Below are positions 23,793-32,098 of a stretch of 34,178 bases of DNA, one piece after another. How positions within the stretch are numbered: the first letter of the stretch is position 1; each line of letters opens with the position of its first letter. Below the pieces are notes generated by a model. The model was not told the DNA's origin. It ran no database searches and saw only the letters and a program-made list of their open reading frames with translations. A program made the translations under genes and the position numbers. The stretch comes from Bacteroidia bacterium (GTDB taxonomy: Bacteria; Bacteroidota; Bacteroidia; UKL13-3), in the NCBI GenBank assembly GCA_020049855.1, contig JAGVLJ010000062.1:1-34178 (forward strand), written 5' to 3'.

Positions 23793-25106
23793 TTGAAAAA
23801 TAAGAATAACATAGAGCAATTTGATGAGTTCTTTAAAGAGAACATGAAGGGGTTGGAGCCAGAGTTGCCTGCGGAGCTATGGTCAGCTATTGATAACGCG
23901 TATCACACAGGTCAGTCAGCTACAGGCAATATTGCGGTGGCTGTTTCCAAAACTATCGCTTCCGTAATCATTAGGGCAGCAGCAGTTATTGTTCCTACAG
24001 TTGTTATTGGCTATTATCTGGTTGCCTATATACAAAATGATTCAATATCAACAAAAGAGCAAAATCAAATTTTGGTTGCCGAACCAACTAACCAAATTGA
24101 CAATGTACCATCTATGGTGAAGCAGTCAATTACTGAAACACCCAAACAACAGGAAACAACCTCGGTTCAGGTGCAAAAATCAACTAAACCCAAAATAATT
24201 CTCGGCTATTCACAAAATCAAAAGAGTGTAAAACCTTTTGAAAGGGAGCCAAATCCAATTGCAGGTTTAAATGCAAAAGAAGGAACAGCCTTAAAGCAGC
24301 CAACAGAATTGGGTAACAATAGCTCGAAAGCAATGGCTTTGGCAACGGTGAATTTCGATATCGAGCAGCAGGAAATATGTTATGGAGATATTATTAAACT
24401 TACCAATACTGCTTCAGGTTATTTTGCTTCCTTTCATTGGGATTTTGATGATGGACATACACTTGATCAGGTAGCCAAAGAACAGATTACATATCGCTTC
24501 GATCGACCAGGTGTATATAATATCACTTTGGTAGGAATTACCATTGATGGACAAAAAATGAACATCGCCCGTAAAATTAAAGTGGCCATTAGTCAGGCTT
24601 ATTTTGTTATTGATAAATCAGCCTATCCCGAAATAAAATTCAGCAATCAGTCAAAAAATGCTGCAACATATGTTTGGGATTTTGGAGATAATTCTCCTTT
24701 AAGTACTGTAAAAAATCCAATCCATCGGTTTAATGTGGTTGATAAAGCGACCGTGATGCTCATTGCACAGAATGGAACGTGTACCGATACTTTCAGGATG
24801 GATGTTTCATTGGCCCAGACTGATGCTAAAGAGCAAATTTTCATTCCCAACGTTATTACTCCTGATTGGGACGGGATAAATGATGTATGGCAGGTGAAGG
24901 CTTCTAACATTACTTCATATCGCCTTATCATTATGGATAAAACCGGAAAAGTAATTAAAGAAAGCACAGATAATACCGAAGGATGGCGGGGCATTTATGC
25001 GGATGGGAGACCTTGTGCTCCAGGCGATTATTATTATGTATTAACCATGAGCATGAATGGGAAGCCTGAATTTACAAAAACAGGAAGCATTAAATTGATT
25101 CAATAA
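23793..25106 (+). CDS. Single-pass membrane protein: anti-sigma-like N-terminus, PKD-like domains and CHU_C domain
   Basis: The 437-residue protein starts with TTG, 4 bases after the sigma stop. Residues 1-45 are hydrophilic and include NIEQFDEFFKENMKGLEPEL and PAELWSAIDNAY, which resemble the short cytoplasmic N-termini of Bacteroidota proteins encoded next to ECF sigma factors (P-x-x-x-W). Residues about 54-80 form one membrane helix. A Lys/Gln/Thr-rich linker leads to two PKD-like domains (about 187-267 with SFHWDFDDGH, and 268-340 with YVWDFGDNSP), and the last 90 residues are a CHU_C domain: IFIPNVITPDWDGINDVW (349-366), YRLIIMDKTGKVI and GDYYYVLTMSMNGK, ending GSIKLIQ. This is not a standard secreted T9SS cargo, because there is no cleavable signal peptide. 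It is plausibly a membrane-anchored regulator of the adjacent sigma factor. Confidence 0.85.
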   Translation: MKNKNNIEQFDEFFKENMKGLEPELPAELWSAIDNAYHTGQSATGNIAVAVSKTIASVIIRAAAVIVPTVVIGYYLVAYIQNDSISTKEQNQILVAEPTNQIDNVPSMVKQSITETPKQQETTSVQVQKSTKPKIILGYSQNQKSVKPFEREPNPIAGLNAKEGTALKQPTELGNNSSKAMALATVNFDIEQQEICYGDIIKLTNTASGYFASFHWDFDDGHTLDQVAKEQITYRFDRPGVYNITLVGITIDGQKMNIARKIKVAISQAYFVIDKSAYPEIKFSNQSKNAATYVWDFGDNSPLSTVKNPIHRFNVVDKATVMLIAQNGTCTDTFRMDVSLAQTDAKEQIFIPNVITPDWDGINDVWQVKASNITSYRLIIMDKTGKVIKESTDNTEGWRGIYADGRPCAPGDYYYVLTMSMNGKPEFTKTGSIKLIQ

Positions 25107-25109
25107 AAT

Positions 25110-28100
25110 ATGCAGAATTTGAAAATGACAAATAAAAATACTATGTTAGCACAGTTAATTTACCTCAAAAATGTAGTAAGAAACCGTTCCGGAGGACTGG
25201 TTTTTACTGACGAAAAAGAAGATAACCAGAAAAAAATGAAAAGAATGCGATTTAAGTTTCTTTTGTGGATGGCTCTATTTTTAGGGCTTTCATTAGGCTT
25301 TAAAACCTATGCCCAGCCTAAAGTTGTAGCGGCTTTAACAGGGAACAAAGGCTGTGTTTACCAAACGGTTTCGCTTACAGTACTAAATTCACCCAGCAAT
25401 GCAACCGGATTTACTTGGAATTTTGGTCATCCGCCTCCGGGAAACACCGCTCCCTCATTAACCCCTTCAACCCAACATTTCTATGGAACAGCCGGGGCAT
25501 TTGTGGTTACCGTAACCATTACAACACCAAGTGGACCAGTATTCGCACAAAGTGATTCAATCTACATTAACAATTTGCCTAGAACTGCGTTTGTTAGTAC
25601 AAATGGTAATAAATTTTGTAGCCCGGCTACCGTTTGCTTTAAGGATAACACGCTACCGGCCATACCGCTACCTGGTCAGCCAATTGCACCCATTGTAAAG
25701 GAAATATTTCTATTTGGAGATGGTGAAATTACCAATAGCCTGCATGTGCCTCCGGCCAGCCGTGACTTTTGCTACACCTATCCATCGCCCGATTATAATG
25801 TGTACACTCAAACTATTCGCGTTACGGATATTAATGGCTGTATGGACACCTTAAGAAGACCTAATTATATTTATGTGGTGGGAGATTTGGGGGTTAATTT
25901 TTCAGTTAGTGCTCCAATAGGGTGTGCCAAAAATCCGGTTGTTTTTTGTACCGATGCAACTTTTACTAATAAAACCAGAGCGGAGGTTGTATACCCCGAT
26001 TCGGTAAGAAGTTTTAGGTGGGATTTTGGTGATGGTGCTTTTGACACGTCAAATTGGTACACAGTTACGCATACCTATTGTACTAACGGAAGTTTTTCTC
26101 CACGGTTAATTGTAACTGATATTAATGGCTGTTCAGATACCTTTTTACTAAGTAATGGGGTAAGAAACACTTCCTTCCAGTTTGATGTTGATGCAATTGA
26201 TAATCCTGTATGTGCCAATCCCGGTAAAATTTGTTGGAAGCAAACAAATGTGGTAGGAGCCAGTAAATTATGGACGTTCTTTATAAACCCTAATCCTCCT
26301 TTTGATACTGCAACCAAAACATATACTTACGGGCCTTGGAAACCCCTTTCTCCTGACCCTAAAATTTTTACAGAGGACGGAACTTTTACCCCTTGTAGAA
26401 CTATACCATGCGGTATGGCCAGGGCAAGCTTAAAAATTCGGGCTCCGGGATGTTTTGATACCACTTGGGTTTGGGATACCGTTGAGGTGCTGGGGCCGGA
26501 CGCATTAATTGAAACTCCTGGAGGGCCTGCTATTGCAGATAGCGAGCGTTACCAGTGTAAAATAGTTAATCCTGTTAACTTTACCAACCTTTCCTGTCAT
26601 TATAAAGCGTTTAATGTAGTGCGGCTTTGGGATTTTGGAGATAGATATGCCAGGCAATGTACTACTGATACTCGTAATGGAATTAATGTATTTGGTGCCG
26701 ATACTTTAACCTTGCTTGATCCGGTAAAATATCCGGCTTCCTCAAGCAGGCCATGTAACTGTAACTTTTCAAGGGATTCTTTACCGGTGCATATTTATAC
26801 TGATTGGGACACTCTGGCATTGCGTTCAGTTGCAGGATCTACCTTTATACAACCAACTTCACCTCCTTACAGTACAAAAAATTTCCCATGTTACACCGTT
26901 AAGCTTATGCTTTATGATTCAGTAAACAAATGCGGAGATACGGATCAAGTTCAGTTACCCCTTGGGCCTCCAAAGGCTGGGCCAAATGGTTCGGAGTTAG
27001 TACCCGGAGGTCATACTCGTGTTGTACTTAATAATGTCGGATATTCAGATCCAACTACTTTGAAAAAATCAGGAATTGAGTGTTTTGGGCCTGCTCCTAA
27101 CGGAATTATATTCGATTTGAGTAAAACAGTACCTTCATGTACCCGTGCTTGGGTATGCATAAACTACGATTCTGCGGCCGGTATTCAATCGAATAAGTGG
27201 GTGTGTCAACCTGGTCTCTTTACTCAACTAAATAATCAGGGGCCTTGGGTACCTCCACCCGCCCCCAGAGCTTGGCCTAACAGAATAGCAAAAAATTATT
27301 CTGATCCTCCGGGAATTGCCGATACCAATGGCTTTGTAACAATTGGATTGCTTGTAGGCAATGGCTGGACTGATTCAAAAGGAAATCCACATTGGTGTTA
27401 TGATACTGCATACTACCATCGGTTCTTAAGGTTTACACCATTTACTCCGGTTTGGGATATTATGGATTCGGCCAACGGATTTCCTAAAGTGCATGATTGT
27501 ATTCCAATGCGTTTAAGAGGATCTATTCGTAAGAATTACCAAGATAGCCTTTTGGCCATCATATGGGATTGGCAGGATGGAAGTGTAACTATTGATAGTA
27601 TTCTTAGAGAAGGTTTTGTAAAACCCAATAAGGACACAGTAAAAAGTTATACTCGCACTAGGTATTTTACCAATAAGCTAGGTACTATTGACAGCACTGA
27701 GAACTACTCTTTTATTCCTGACACTGTTGTGGGTGAGGATACCCTTGTACATTACTATCTCAAGGCCGGAAGATATTATCCAAGTGTTACCATGGTTAAT
27801 ACCGCTGGTTGTGTTCAGTATAGTTTCCGTGAAGTAGTTGCCGGCTTTTATAATGAAGTGGCTATTGATGATACAATCGTTTGCGTAGGGGATACTGTTA
27901 ATTTTAGAGATAGTGCTTATTATTGGATATATCCTGAACCAATTTTCCCACCTCAAAGAATTTACTATGTTGGTCGCGATCCATTCCTTGGCGGATATCG
28001 TACACAGGCTCCTTTACCTCCTTATCAATTTGAAACATTAAAATGGAGGATTTTGAAGCGTGACAGCACAACAGGGCAGTACACATTAATTGATCAGCGC

Positions 28101-29708
28101 AATGGTGCTAGGTTCGGATATTCGTTCAATAGTGTCGGACTTTACTCAGTAGAGTTGATTGTAACAGATAGTTTGGGTTGTCAGGATACCGCCAGAAAAT
28201 GGTTGACCGTGGTAGGAGTTAAGGCTGGTATTTTTATTCCAAAGCCGGTGTTCTCCTGTAATGATACCGTGCGCCTGTATGATAGGTCTATTGTAATCGA
28301 TCCTTATTACCAGATGTTTGGTATACGAGCCGATAGTATTAAACAAATAAATCAAAACGGGTATTACTGGGAGTTTGGAGATGGCAAAACGCCTAGCGTA
28401 CTCATTAATCCCGTGCACGATTACACAAGCAGCGATACCTTTATTGTTTACCATAAGGTAAGAATTTATAGCGGATGTGAAGCGGATGTGTATGATACAG
28501 TCGTCATTGATGGCCCGCGGTCTAAATTTAAATTTGTTGGAGACTCCATAGGATGTGTGCCTTTTCCCGTTACATTCGACAATCAATCAAACGAGGTAGT
28601 CAACAAGTCTAATTCATTTATCTGGTATTTTGGAGATCCAAACGATGTGTTTAATTCATATTCAACAGATGGAGATACCAATATTACCAAAATTTATACA
28701 AATCCGGGTACATTTTGCATAACATTATTGGCGAAAGACAAACCGGGCTCGCAACCTAACTTTTGTCCTATAAGGATATTCCCTGATACAAATTCTCCTC
28801 TGGCTCAAAAAATATGTATAAAGGTTTTGCCTGTTGATACTGTTAACATCACGGTTGATACAGCGTTGGTTTGTTTGGGAGATACAATACGCATTGATAA
28901 CAGTAAGTCAGGAACCAAATTTACTACCTTTGATTGGTATTGGGGCGATGGCATCAATGAACAAACTGGTCCTGTTTCTGGCAAAACCCATATTTATGCC
29001 GATACTGGAGTATATACCGTGCGCGTAAAAGGTAATTATACACCGCCTCCAGGCGAACGAGAATGTAAATTGGATGATAGTTTGGTAGTGGCGATAAAAA
29101 GTGTAAAGGCAATCTTTGAAGCCGACACCCTATCATCGTCTGCCACTGCGCTGAAGCTACCCCTAATCAGGTTTGTGAATAAATCCGAAAACGGAGTATT
29201 GTTCGATTGGTATTTTGGTCACCCTGATGTAAATAGTTTAGGCGGTTGCGATAACGCCTTGCCGGATGATCAGAAGAAATATAACAATATCGGCAAAACA
29301 TTAACTGATGAAATCAGGCACTGCTATGGCAACGATACTGGTTGGTTTAAGGTTTGTTTGATTGCTTATTCTCCGTATGGTTGCGTGGATAGTACGTGCA
29401 TCATGGTTCACAATAACTTCGATACCTTGTTTAGATGGTATAATGTATTTACTCCGGGTAATGGGGACAATAAAAATGATGTATTTAACTTCCCTATTAA
29501 GGGTCAGGAGATATATGAATTAACCATTTACAACAGATGGGGCGAGATTGTATTTGAGAGCAACGACCCTGATTACGACTGGAATGGTAAGGTGAAAAAT
29601 TCGGGTGCCGATTGTCCTGCCGGAGTATATTATTGGATACTACGCTACAAGTTTAGAGGACGTGGAGATGGCGTAATGAAAAATACCGTTACCCTAATAA
29701 GGGAATAA
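25110..29708 (+). CDS. Giant PKD-repeat surface protein with T9SS type B (CHU_C) C-terminal domain
   Basis: The 1532-residue protein has a signal peptide at about 43-69 (MKRMRFKFLLWMALFLGLSL up to TYAQ), so export and processing after the Gln are likely. The 42 residues before it are hydrophilic; an alternative start is the ATG at 25236. The body contains many PKD-like units recognisable by W-x-F-G-D cores: FRWDFGDGAF, RLWDFGDRYA, YYWEFGDGKT, FIWYFGDPND, FDWYWGDGIN and others, with recurring VTDINGC/VTDSLGC strands and many cysteines that could form disulfides. Residues about 1437-1532 are a CHU_C domain: WYNVFTPGNGDNKNDVFNF, then LTIYNRWGEIVFES, ending KNTVTLIRE. It is probably a T9SS-secreted adhesin or surface filament. 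It is the last gene of the sigma operon and ends at a strong terminator. Confidence 0.92.
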   Translation: MQNLKMTNKNTMLAQLIYLKNVVRNRSGGLVFTDEKEDNQKKMKRMRFKFLLWMALFLGLSLGFKTYAQPKVVAALTGNKGCVYQTVSLTVLNSPSNATGFTWNFGHPPPGNTAPSLTPSTQHFYGTAGAFVVTVTITTPSGPVFAQSDSIYINNLPRTAFVSTNGNKFCSPATVCFKDNTLPAIPLPGQPIAPIVKEIFLFGDGEITNSLHVPPASRDFCYTYPSPDYNVYTQTIRVTDINGCMDTLRRPNYIYVVGDLGVNFSVSAPIGCAKNPVVFCTDATFTNKTRAEVVYPDSVRSFRWDFGDGAFDTSNWYTVTHTYCTNGSFSPRLIVTDINGCSDTFLLSNGVRNTSFQFDVDAIDNPVCANPGKICWKQTNVVGASKLWTFFINPNPPFDTATKTYTYGPWKPLSPDPKIFTEDGTFTPCRTIPCGMARASLKIRAPGCFDTTWVWDTVEVLGPDALIETPGGPAIADSERYQCKIVNPVNFTNLSCHYKAFNVVRLWDFGDRYARQCTTDTRNGINVFGADTLTLLDPVKYPASSSRPCNCNFSRDSLPVHIYTDWDTLALRSVAGSTFIQPTSPPYSTKNFPCYTVKLMLYDSVNKCGDTDQVQLPLGPPKAGPNGSELVPGGHTRVVLNNVGYSDPTTLKKSGIECFGPAPNGIIFDLSKTVPSCTRAWVCINYDSAAGIQSNKWVCQPGLFTQLNNQGPWVPPPAPRAWPNRIAKNYSDPPGIADTNGFVTIGLLVGNGWTDSKGNPHWCYDTAYYHRFLRFTPFTPVWDIMDSANGFPKVHDCIPMRLRGSIRKNYQDSLLAIIWDWQDGSVTIDSILREGFVKPNKDTVKSYTRTRYFTNKLGTIDSTENYSFIPDTVVGEDTLVHYYLKAGRYYPSVTMVNTAGCVQYSFREVVAGFYNEVAIDDTIVCVGDTVNFRDSAYYWIYPEPIFPPQRIYYVGRDPFLGGYRTQAPLPPYQFETLKWRILKRDSTTGQYTLIDQRNGARFGYSFNSVGLYSVELIVTDSLGCQDTARKWLTVVGVKAGIFIPKPVFSCNDTVRLYDRSIVIDPYYQMFGIRADSIKQINQNGYYWEFGDGKTPSVLINPVHDYTSSDTFIVYHKVRIYSGCEADVYDTVVIDGPRSKFKFVGDSIGCVPFPVTFDNQSNEVVNKSNSFIWYFGDPNDVFNSYSTDGDTNITKIYTNPGTFCITLLAKDKPGSQPNFCPIRIFPDTNSPLAQKICIKVLPVDTVNITVDTALVCLGDTIRIDNSKSGTKFTTFDWYWGDGINEQTGPVSGKTHIYADTGVYTVRVKGNYTPPPGERECKLDDSLVVAIKSVKAIFEADTLSSSATALKLPLIRFVNKSENGVLFDWYFGHPDVNSLGGCDNALPDDQKKYNNIGKTLTDEIRHCYGNDTGWFKVCLIAYSPYGCVDSTCIMVHNNFDTLFRWYNVFTPGNGDNKNDVFNFPIKGQEIYELTIYNRWGEIVFESNDPDYDWNGKVKNSGADCPAGVYYWILRYKFRGRGDGVMKNTVTLIRE

Positions 29709-29740
29709 TAGACCATAAAGCATTTTAAAATCTGTGATAT

Positions 29741-29776
29741 GAAACGCTGCCTTTTACGGGGCAGCGTTTCTTTTTT
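29741..29776 (+). terminator. Strong intrinsic terminator of the sigma/surface-protein operon
   Basis: The perfect 10-bp arms GAAACGCTGC (29741-29750) and GCAGCGTTTC (29761-29770) enclose a 10-base loop and are followed by six Ts (29771-29776). It lies 33 bases after the stop of the giant gene. Confidence 0.9.
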
Positions 29777-30174
29777 GTAAGCAAATAATCTATTAATACA
29801 TAAGTCGAAAATCTGAAGCAATAGTGTTATATCGCAAAAACAGTCTTATAATGTAAAGGTGAACATGGAGGAATAGCTTTTAAGCCAAGCAACATCTGGA
29901 GATGACAGACGTACAATATTATTCATTACACAGCCGTTTGGGGGAATCACATATGTACCAAATAGGGGCCACTAAATTATCTGTTACCTGATAGAAACAG
30001 GGTTGTATAAAGCAAAGTGTTGAGGACATCCGAATTGGGACTTAAAAACTTAGAGGTTAGTTTATAATTAAAAAAATCCTTTGGTTTTTAATTATCTGTT
30101 GTATTACCCCTCTCATTGGTTTGACTATTAAGAGGAGATAGATTGTGTGTGTTGTCATTAATTCAAAGAAGCAG
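29777..30174. other. 398-base gene-free region between convergent operons
   Basis: No credible gene is seen on either strand. The region lies between the end of the giant surface-protein gene and the end of yidC. It contains an A/T-only inverted repeat (30064-30095) and no TAnnTTTG promoter that I can place in front of a gene. A short minus-strand frame at 30057-30302 overlaps yidC out of frame and is rejected. Confidence 0.5.
30064..30095 (-). repeat. A/T inverted repeat, possible weak terminator downstream of yidC
   Basis: The perfect 11-bp arms ATAATTAAAAA (30064-30074) and TTTTTAATTAT (30085-30095) enclose a 10-base loop. It lies 80 bases after the yidC stop in the direction of transcription. 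The stem has no G or C, so it would be a weak terminator at best. Confidence 0.4.
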
Positions 30175-32007
30175 TTATTTTTTAATTGGCTTTTTTGGCT
30201 GTTGCTTTTGTTGAGCCATTTCTTCCAGTCGTTGCTGGAATTTAGATTTTTGCACCGGTTTTTTCTTGTTCTCTTGTATTTGGGCGTGCAGTGCTTTTTC
30301 ATCTACAAACTGACGAATGGCCCATTGCTGCCCGAAGGTAATCATGTTAGATACGAAATAATAGTAGCTTAAACCAGCCGCGTAGTTATTAAATACCCCA
30401 AGGAATACAATGGGCATCATATAACCAATCCATTTCATTTGCCCTGTAACACCTGTCATTTGGTTATTCATATAGGTGTATATAAGAGTTGAAATGGTCA
30501 TGAGCAGGGTAAACAAGCTTACGTGGTTTCCATAAAAAGGAATAGCAAAAGAGAACTCAAAAATAGAATCGTATGACGAGAGGTCGGTTGCCCATAAAAA
30601 AGCTTGCTGACGTAATTCAAATGCAGCAGGGAAAAAGCTAAACATAGCAATAAGCACGGGCATTTGAAGCAATACCGGAACGCATCCACCCATAGGGCTT
30701 ACTCCTGCCTGACGAAATAGTTTCATGTTTTCCATTTGTACTTGTTGCGGATCGTCACCAAGTTTTGCTTTTATCTCATCCATCTCGGGTTTTAACAGTC
30801 GCATCTTTATGGTAGAGAGAAATGATTTATACACCAGCGGAAACAGAACCAGTTTTATCACAATGGTCATGAGTAAAATAATCAGTCCATAATTGCTAAT
30901 AAAGCTGGTTAGAAAGTTAAACAGGTGGATGATAACATATTTATTCATCCAACGAAAAATAAGCCATCCCAATGGGATAATTTTTTCCAAATCAATATTC
31001 AGGGTTTCTAAAGTTTTGTATTGGTTAGGTCCGAAAAAAAATTGTAAATTAAGGTTGTGCTGCGCTTCATTTGAATAGGGAAATGCAAGGCGTGCCTCAT
31101 ATTTTTTCAGGTAGCTGCTATCTGTTAAAACGGATGATTTCAGGTTTGCATGAATTTCTGGTGTGGCGGCAATAAGTGTGGCGTTAAAATACTGGTCTTT
31201 AAAGCTCACCCATTTAATTGATTTTTCGGGTATCAGTTCTTCGTCTTTGCTTTCACTCAGGTTTTTTACGTCTGTTCCATTATGGTAATAAATCGCTGCA
31301 TTTCGGCCTTCCACTTCAGGGTTCTTTTCTTGATTTGGGGTAAGAATATTCCATTCAAGGGGCAGTGTTTTGTTTCCGGCAGCCAGCACTTGATTCATGC
31401 CATTAAGTTTTAAACTGTAATCAACCAAAAAGCCTTCTGGTTTTAAAGAGTAAACCTGCTCTATCGTTTGTCCGTCAGCAAGCTTAACGAGAAAACTGAG
31501 GATACCATTCGCATAAGTAGCGGTTGCATTAGCGGTGCTTGGAATGAAGAACAGTTCTTCGGTATTAATCTGTTTGCCATCAATGGTAGTAAGGATGTAA
31601 TTGAACTTATTATTATTTTCATCAAATAATATAAGCGGAGATTTTTTGTCAAATTTTTTGTAATTCTTTAACTCTACCGACAGAATTTTACCTCCTTTTG
31701 ATGCCAGCTTTATGCGGAGTTCTTTATTCTCGAGGGTACAAATGGTATTTTTTCCGGTTATGCTGGAAGCAAAAGAACCAAACTTACTTTTAGCCAATAA
31801 AGTATCTGTTACGAGCAGTTTTTTTTCGAGTTGCTGAATAGTTTTTTGAACTTTTGAAAGGCTATCCTGCATATGCTCGGCCATTGTAACAGAGTCTTGT
31901 TGCTTTTTCATTTGAGCCAGTTCCTCAGGACTTGGCTGGCTAAAATAGCCCCATCCAACAACAATTAAAAAAATGAGCGATAGCCCGATAATAGAATTAC
32001 GATCCAT
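30175..32007 (-). CDS. yidC: Membrane protein insertase YidC
   Basis: YidC inserts and folds inner-membrane proteins, alone or with SecYEG. The 610-residue protein has an N-terminal membrane helix (SIIGLSLIFLIVVGWGYF), a large periplasmic beta domain typical of Gram-negative YidC, and the conserved insertase domain in the second half: NYGLIILLMTIVIKLVLFPL, LKPEMDEIKAKLGDDPQQVQ, and MGGCVPVLLQMPVLIAMFSF. The end is basic (KKKPVQKSKFQQRLEEMAQQ, then KQQPKKPIKK), expected to contact the ribosome. It follows pyrG after 91 bases, with a short hairpin and its own -7 element between. Confidence 0.97.
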   Translation of the reverse strand: MDRNSIIGLSLIFLIVVGWGYFSQPSPEELAQMKKQQDSVTMAEHMQDSLSKVQKTIQQLEKKLLVTDTLLAKSKFGSFASSITGKNTICTLENKELRIKLASKGGKILSVELKNYKKFDKKSPLILFDENNNKFNYILTTIDGKQINTEELFFIPSTANATATYANGILSFLVKLADGQTIEQVYSLKPEGFLVDYSLKLNGMNQVLAAGNKTLPLEWNILTPNQEKNPEVEGRNAAIYYHNGTDVKNLSESKDEELIPEKSIKWVSFKDQYFNATLIAATPEIHANLKSSVLTDSSYLKKYEARLAFPYSNEAQHNLNLQFFFGPNQYKTLETLNIDLEKIIPLGWLIFRWMNKYVIIHLFNFLTSFISNYGLIILLMTIVIKLVLFPLVYKSFLSTIKMRLLKPEMDEIKAKLGDDPQQVQMENMKLFRQAGVSPMGGCVPVLLQMPVLIAMFSFFPAAFELRQQAFLWATDLSSYDSIFEFSFAIPFYGNHVSLFTLLMTISTLIYTYMNNQMTGVTGQMKWIGYMMPIVFLGVFNNYAAGLSYYYFVSNMITFGQQWAIRQFVDEKALHAQIQENKKKPVQKSKFQQRLEEMAQQKQQPKKPIKK

Positions 32008-32033
32008 GTATGTACGGTTCTTAAAACAGAGCG

Positions 32034-32041
32034 CAAAGGTA
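32034..32041 (-). promoter_or_regulatory. -7 promoter element of yidC
   Basis: TACCTTTG on the minus strand matches TAnnTTTG and ends 26 bases before the ATG at 32007. No TTG is seen at the -33 distance. Together with the upstream hairpin it suggests yidC is transcribed separately from pyrG. Confidence 0.5.
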
Positions 32042-32070
32042 ATAGATTGCCCCTTAATTTTGCGCGGAAG

Positions 32071-32090
32071 AAAAATCCTGTAAAAACAGG
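32071..32090 (-). terminator. Short terminator-like hairpin after pyrG
   Basis: Arms CCTGT (32077-32081) and ACAGG (32086-32090) enclose a 4-base loop; on the minus strand the stem is followed by an A/T stretch with five Ts (A-run 32071-32075). It lies just after the pyrG stop at 32099. The stem is only 5 bp, so termination may be partial. Confidence 0.5.
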
Positions 32091-32098
32091 CTTACCAA

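Noticed and set aside
30057-30302. 81-codon minus-strand open frame at the end of yidC
   Set aside because: Its N-terminal part is a frame shadow of the Lys/Gln-rich yidC tail and the remainder has no recognisable feature.
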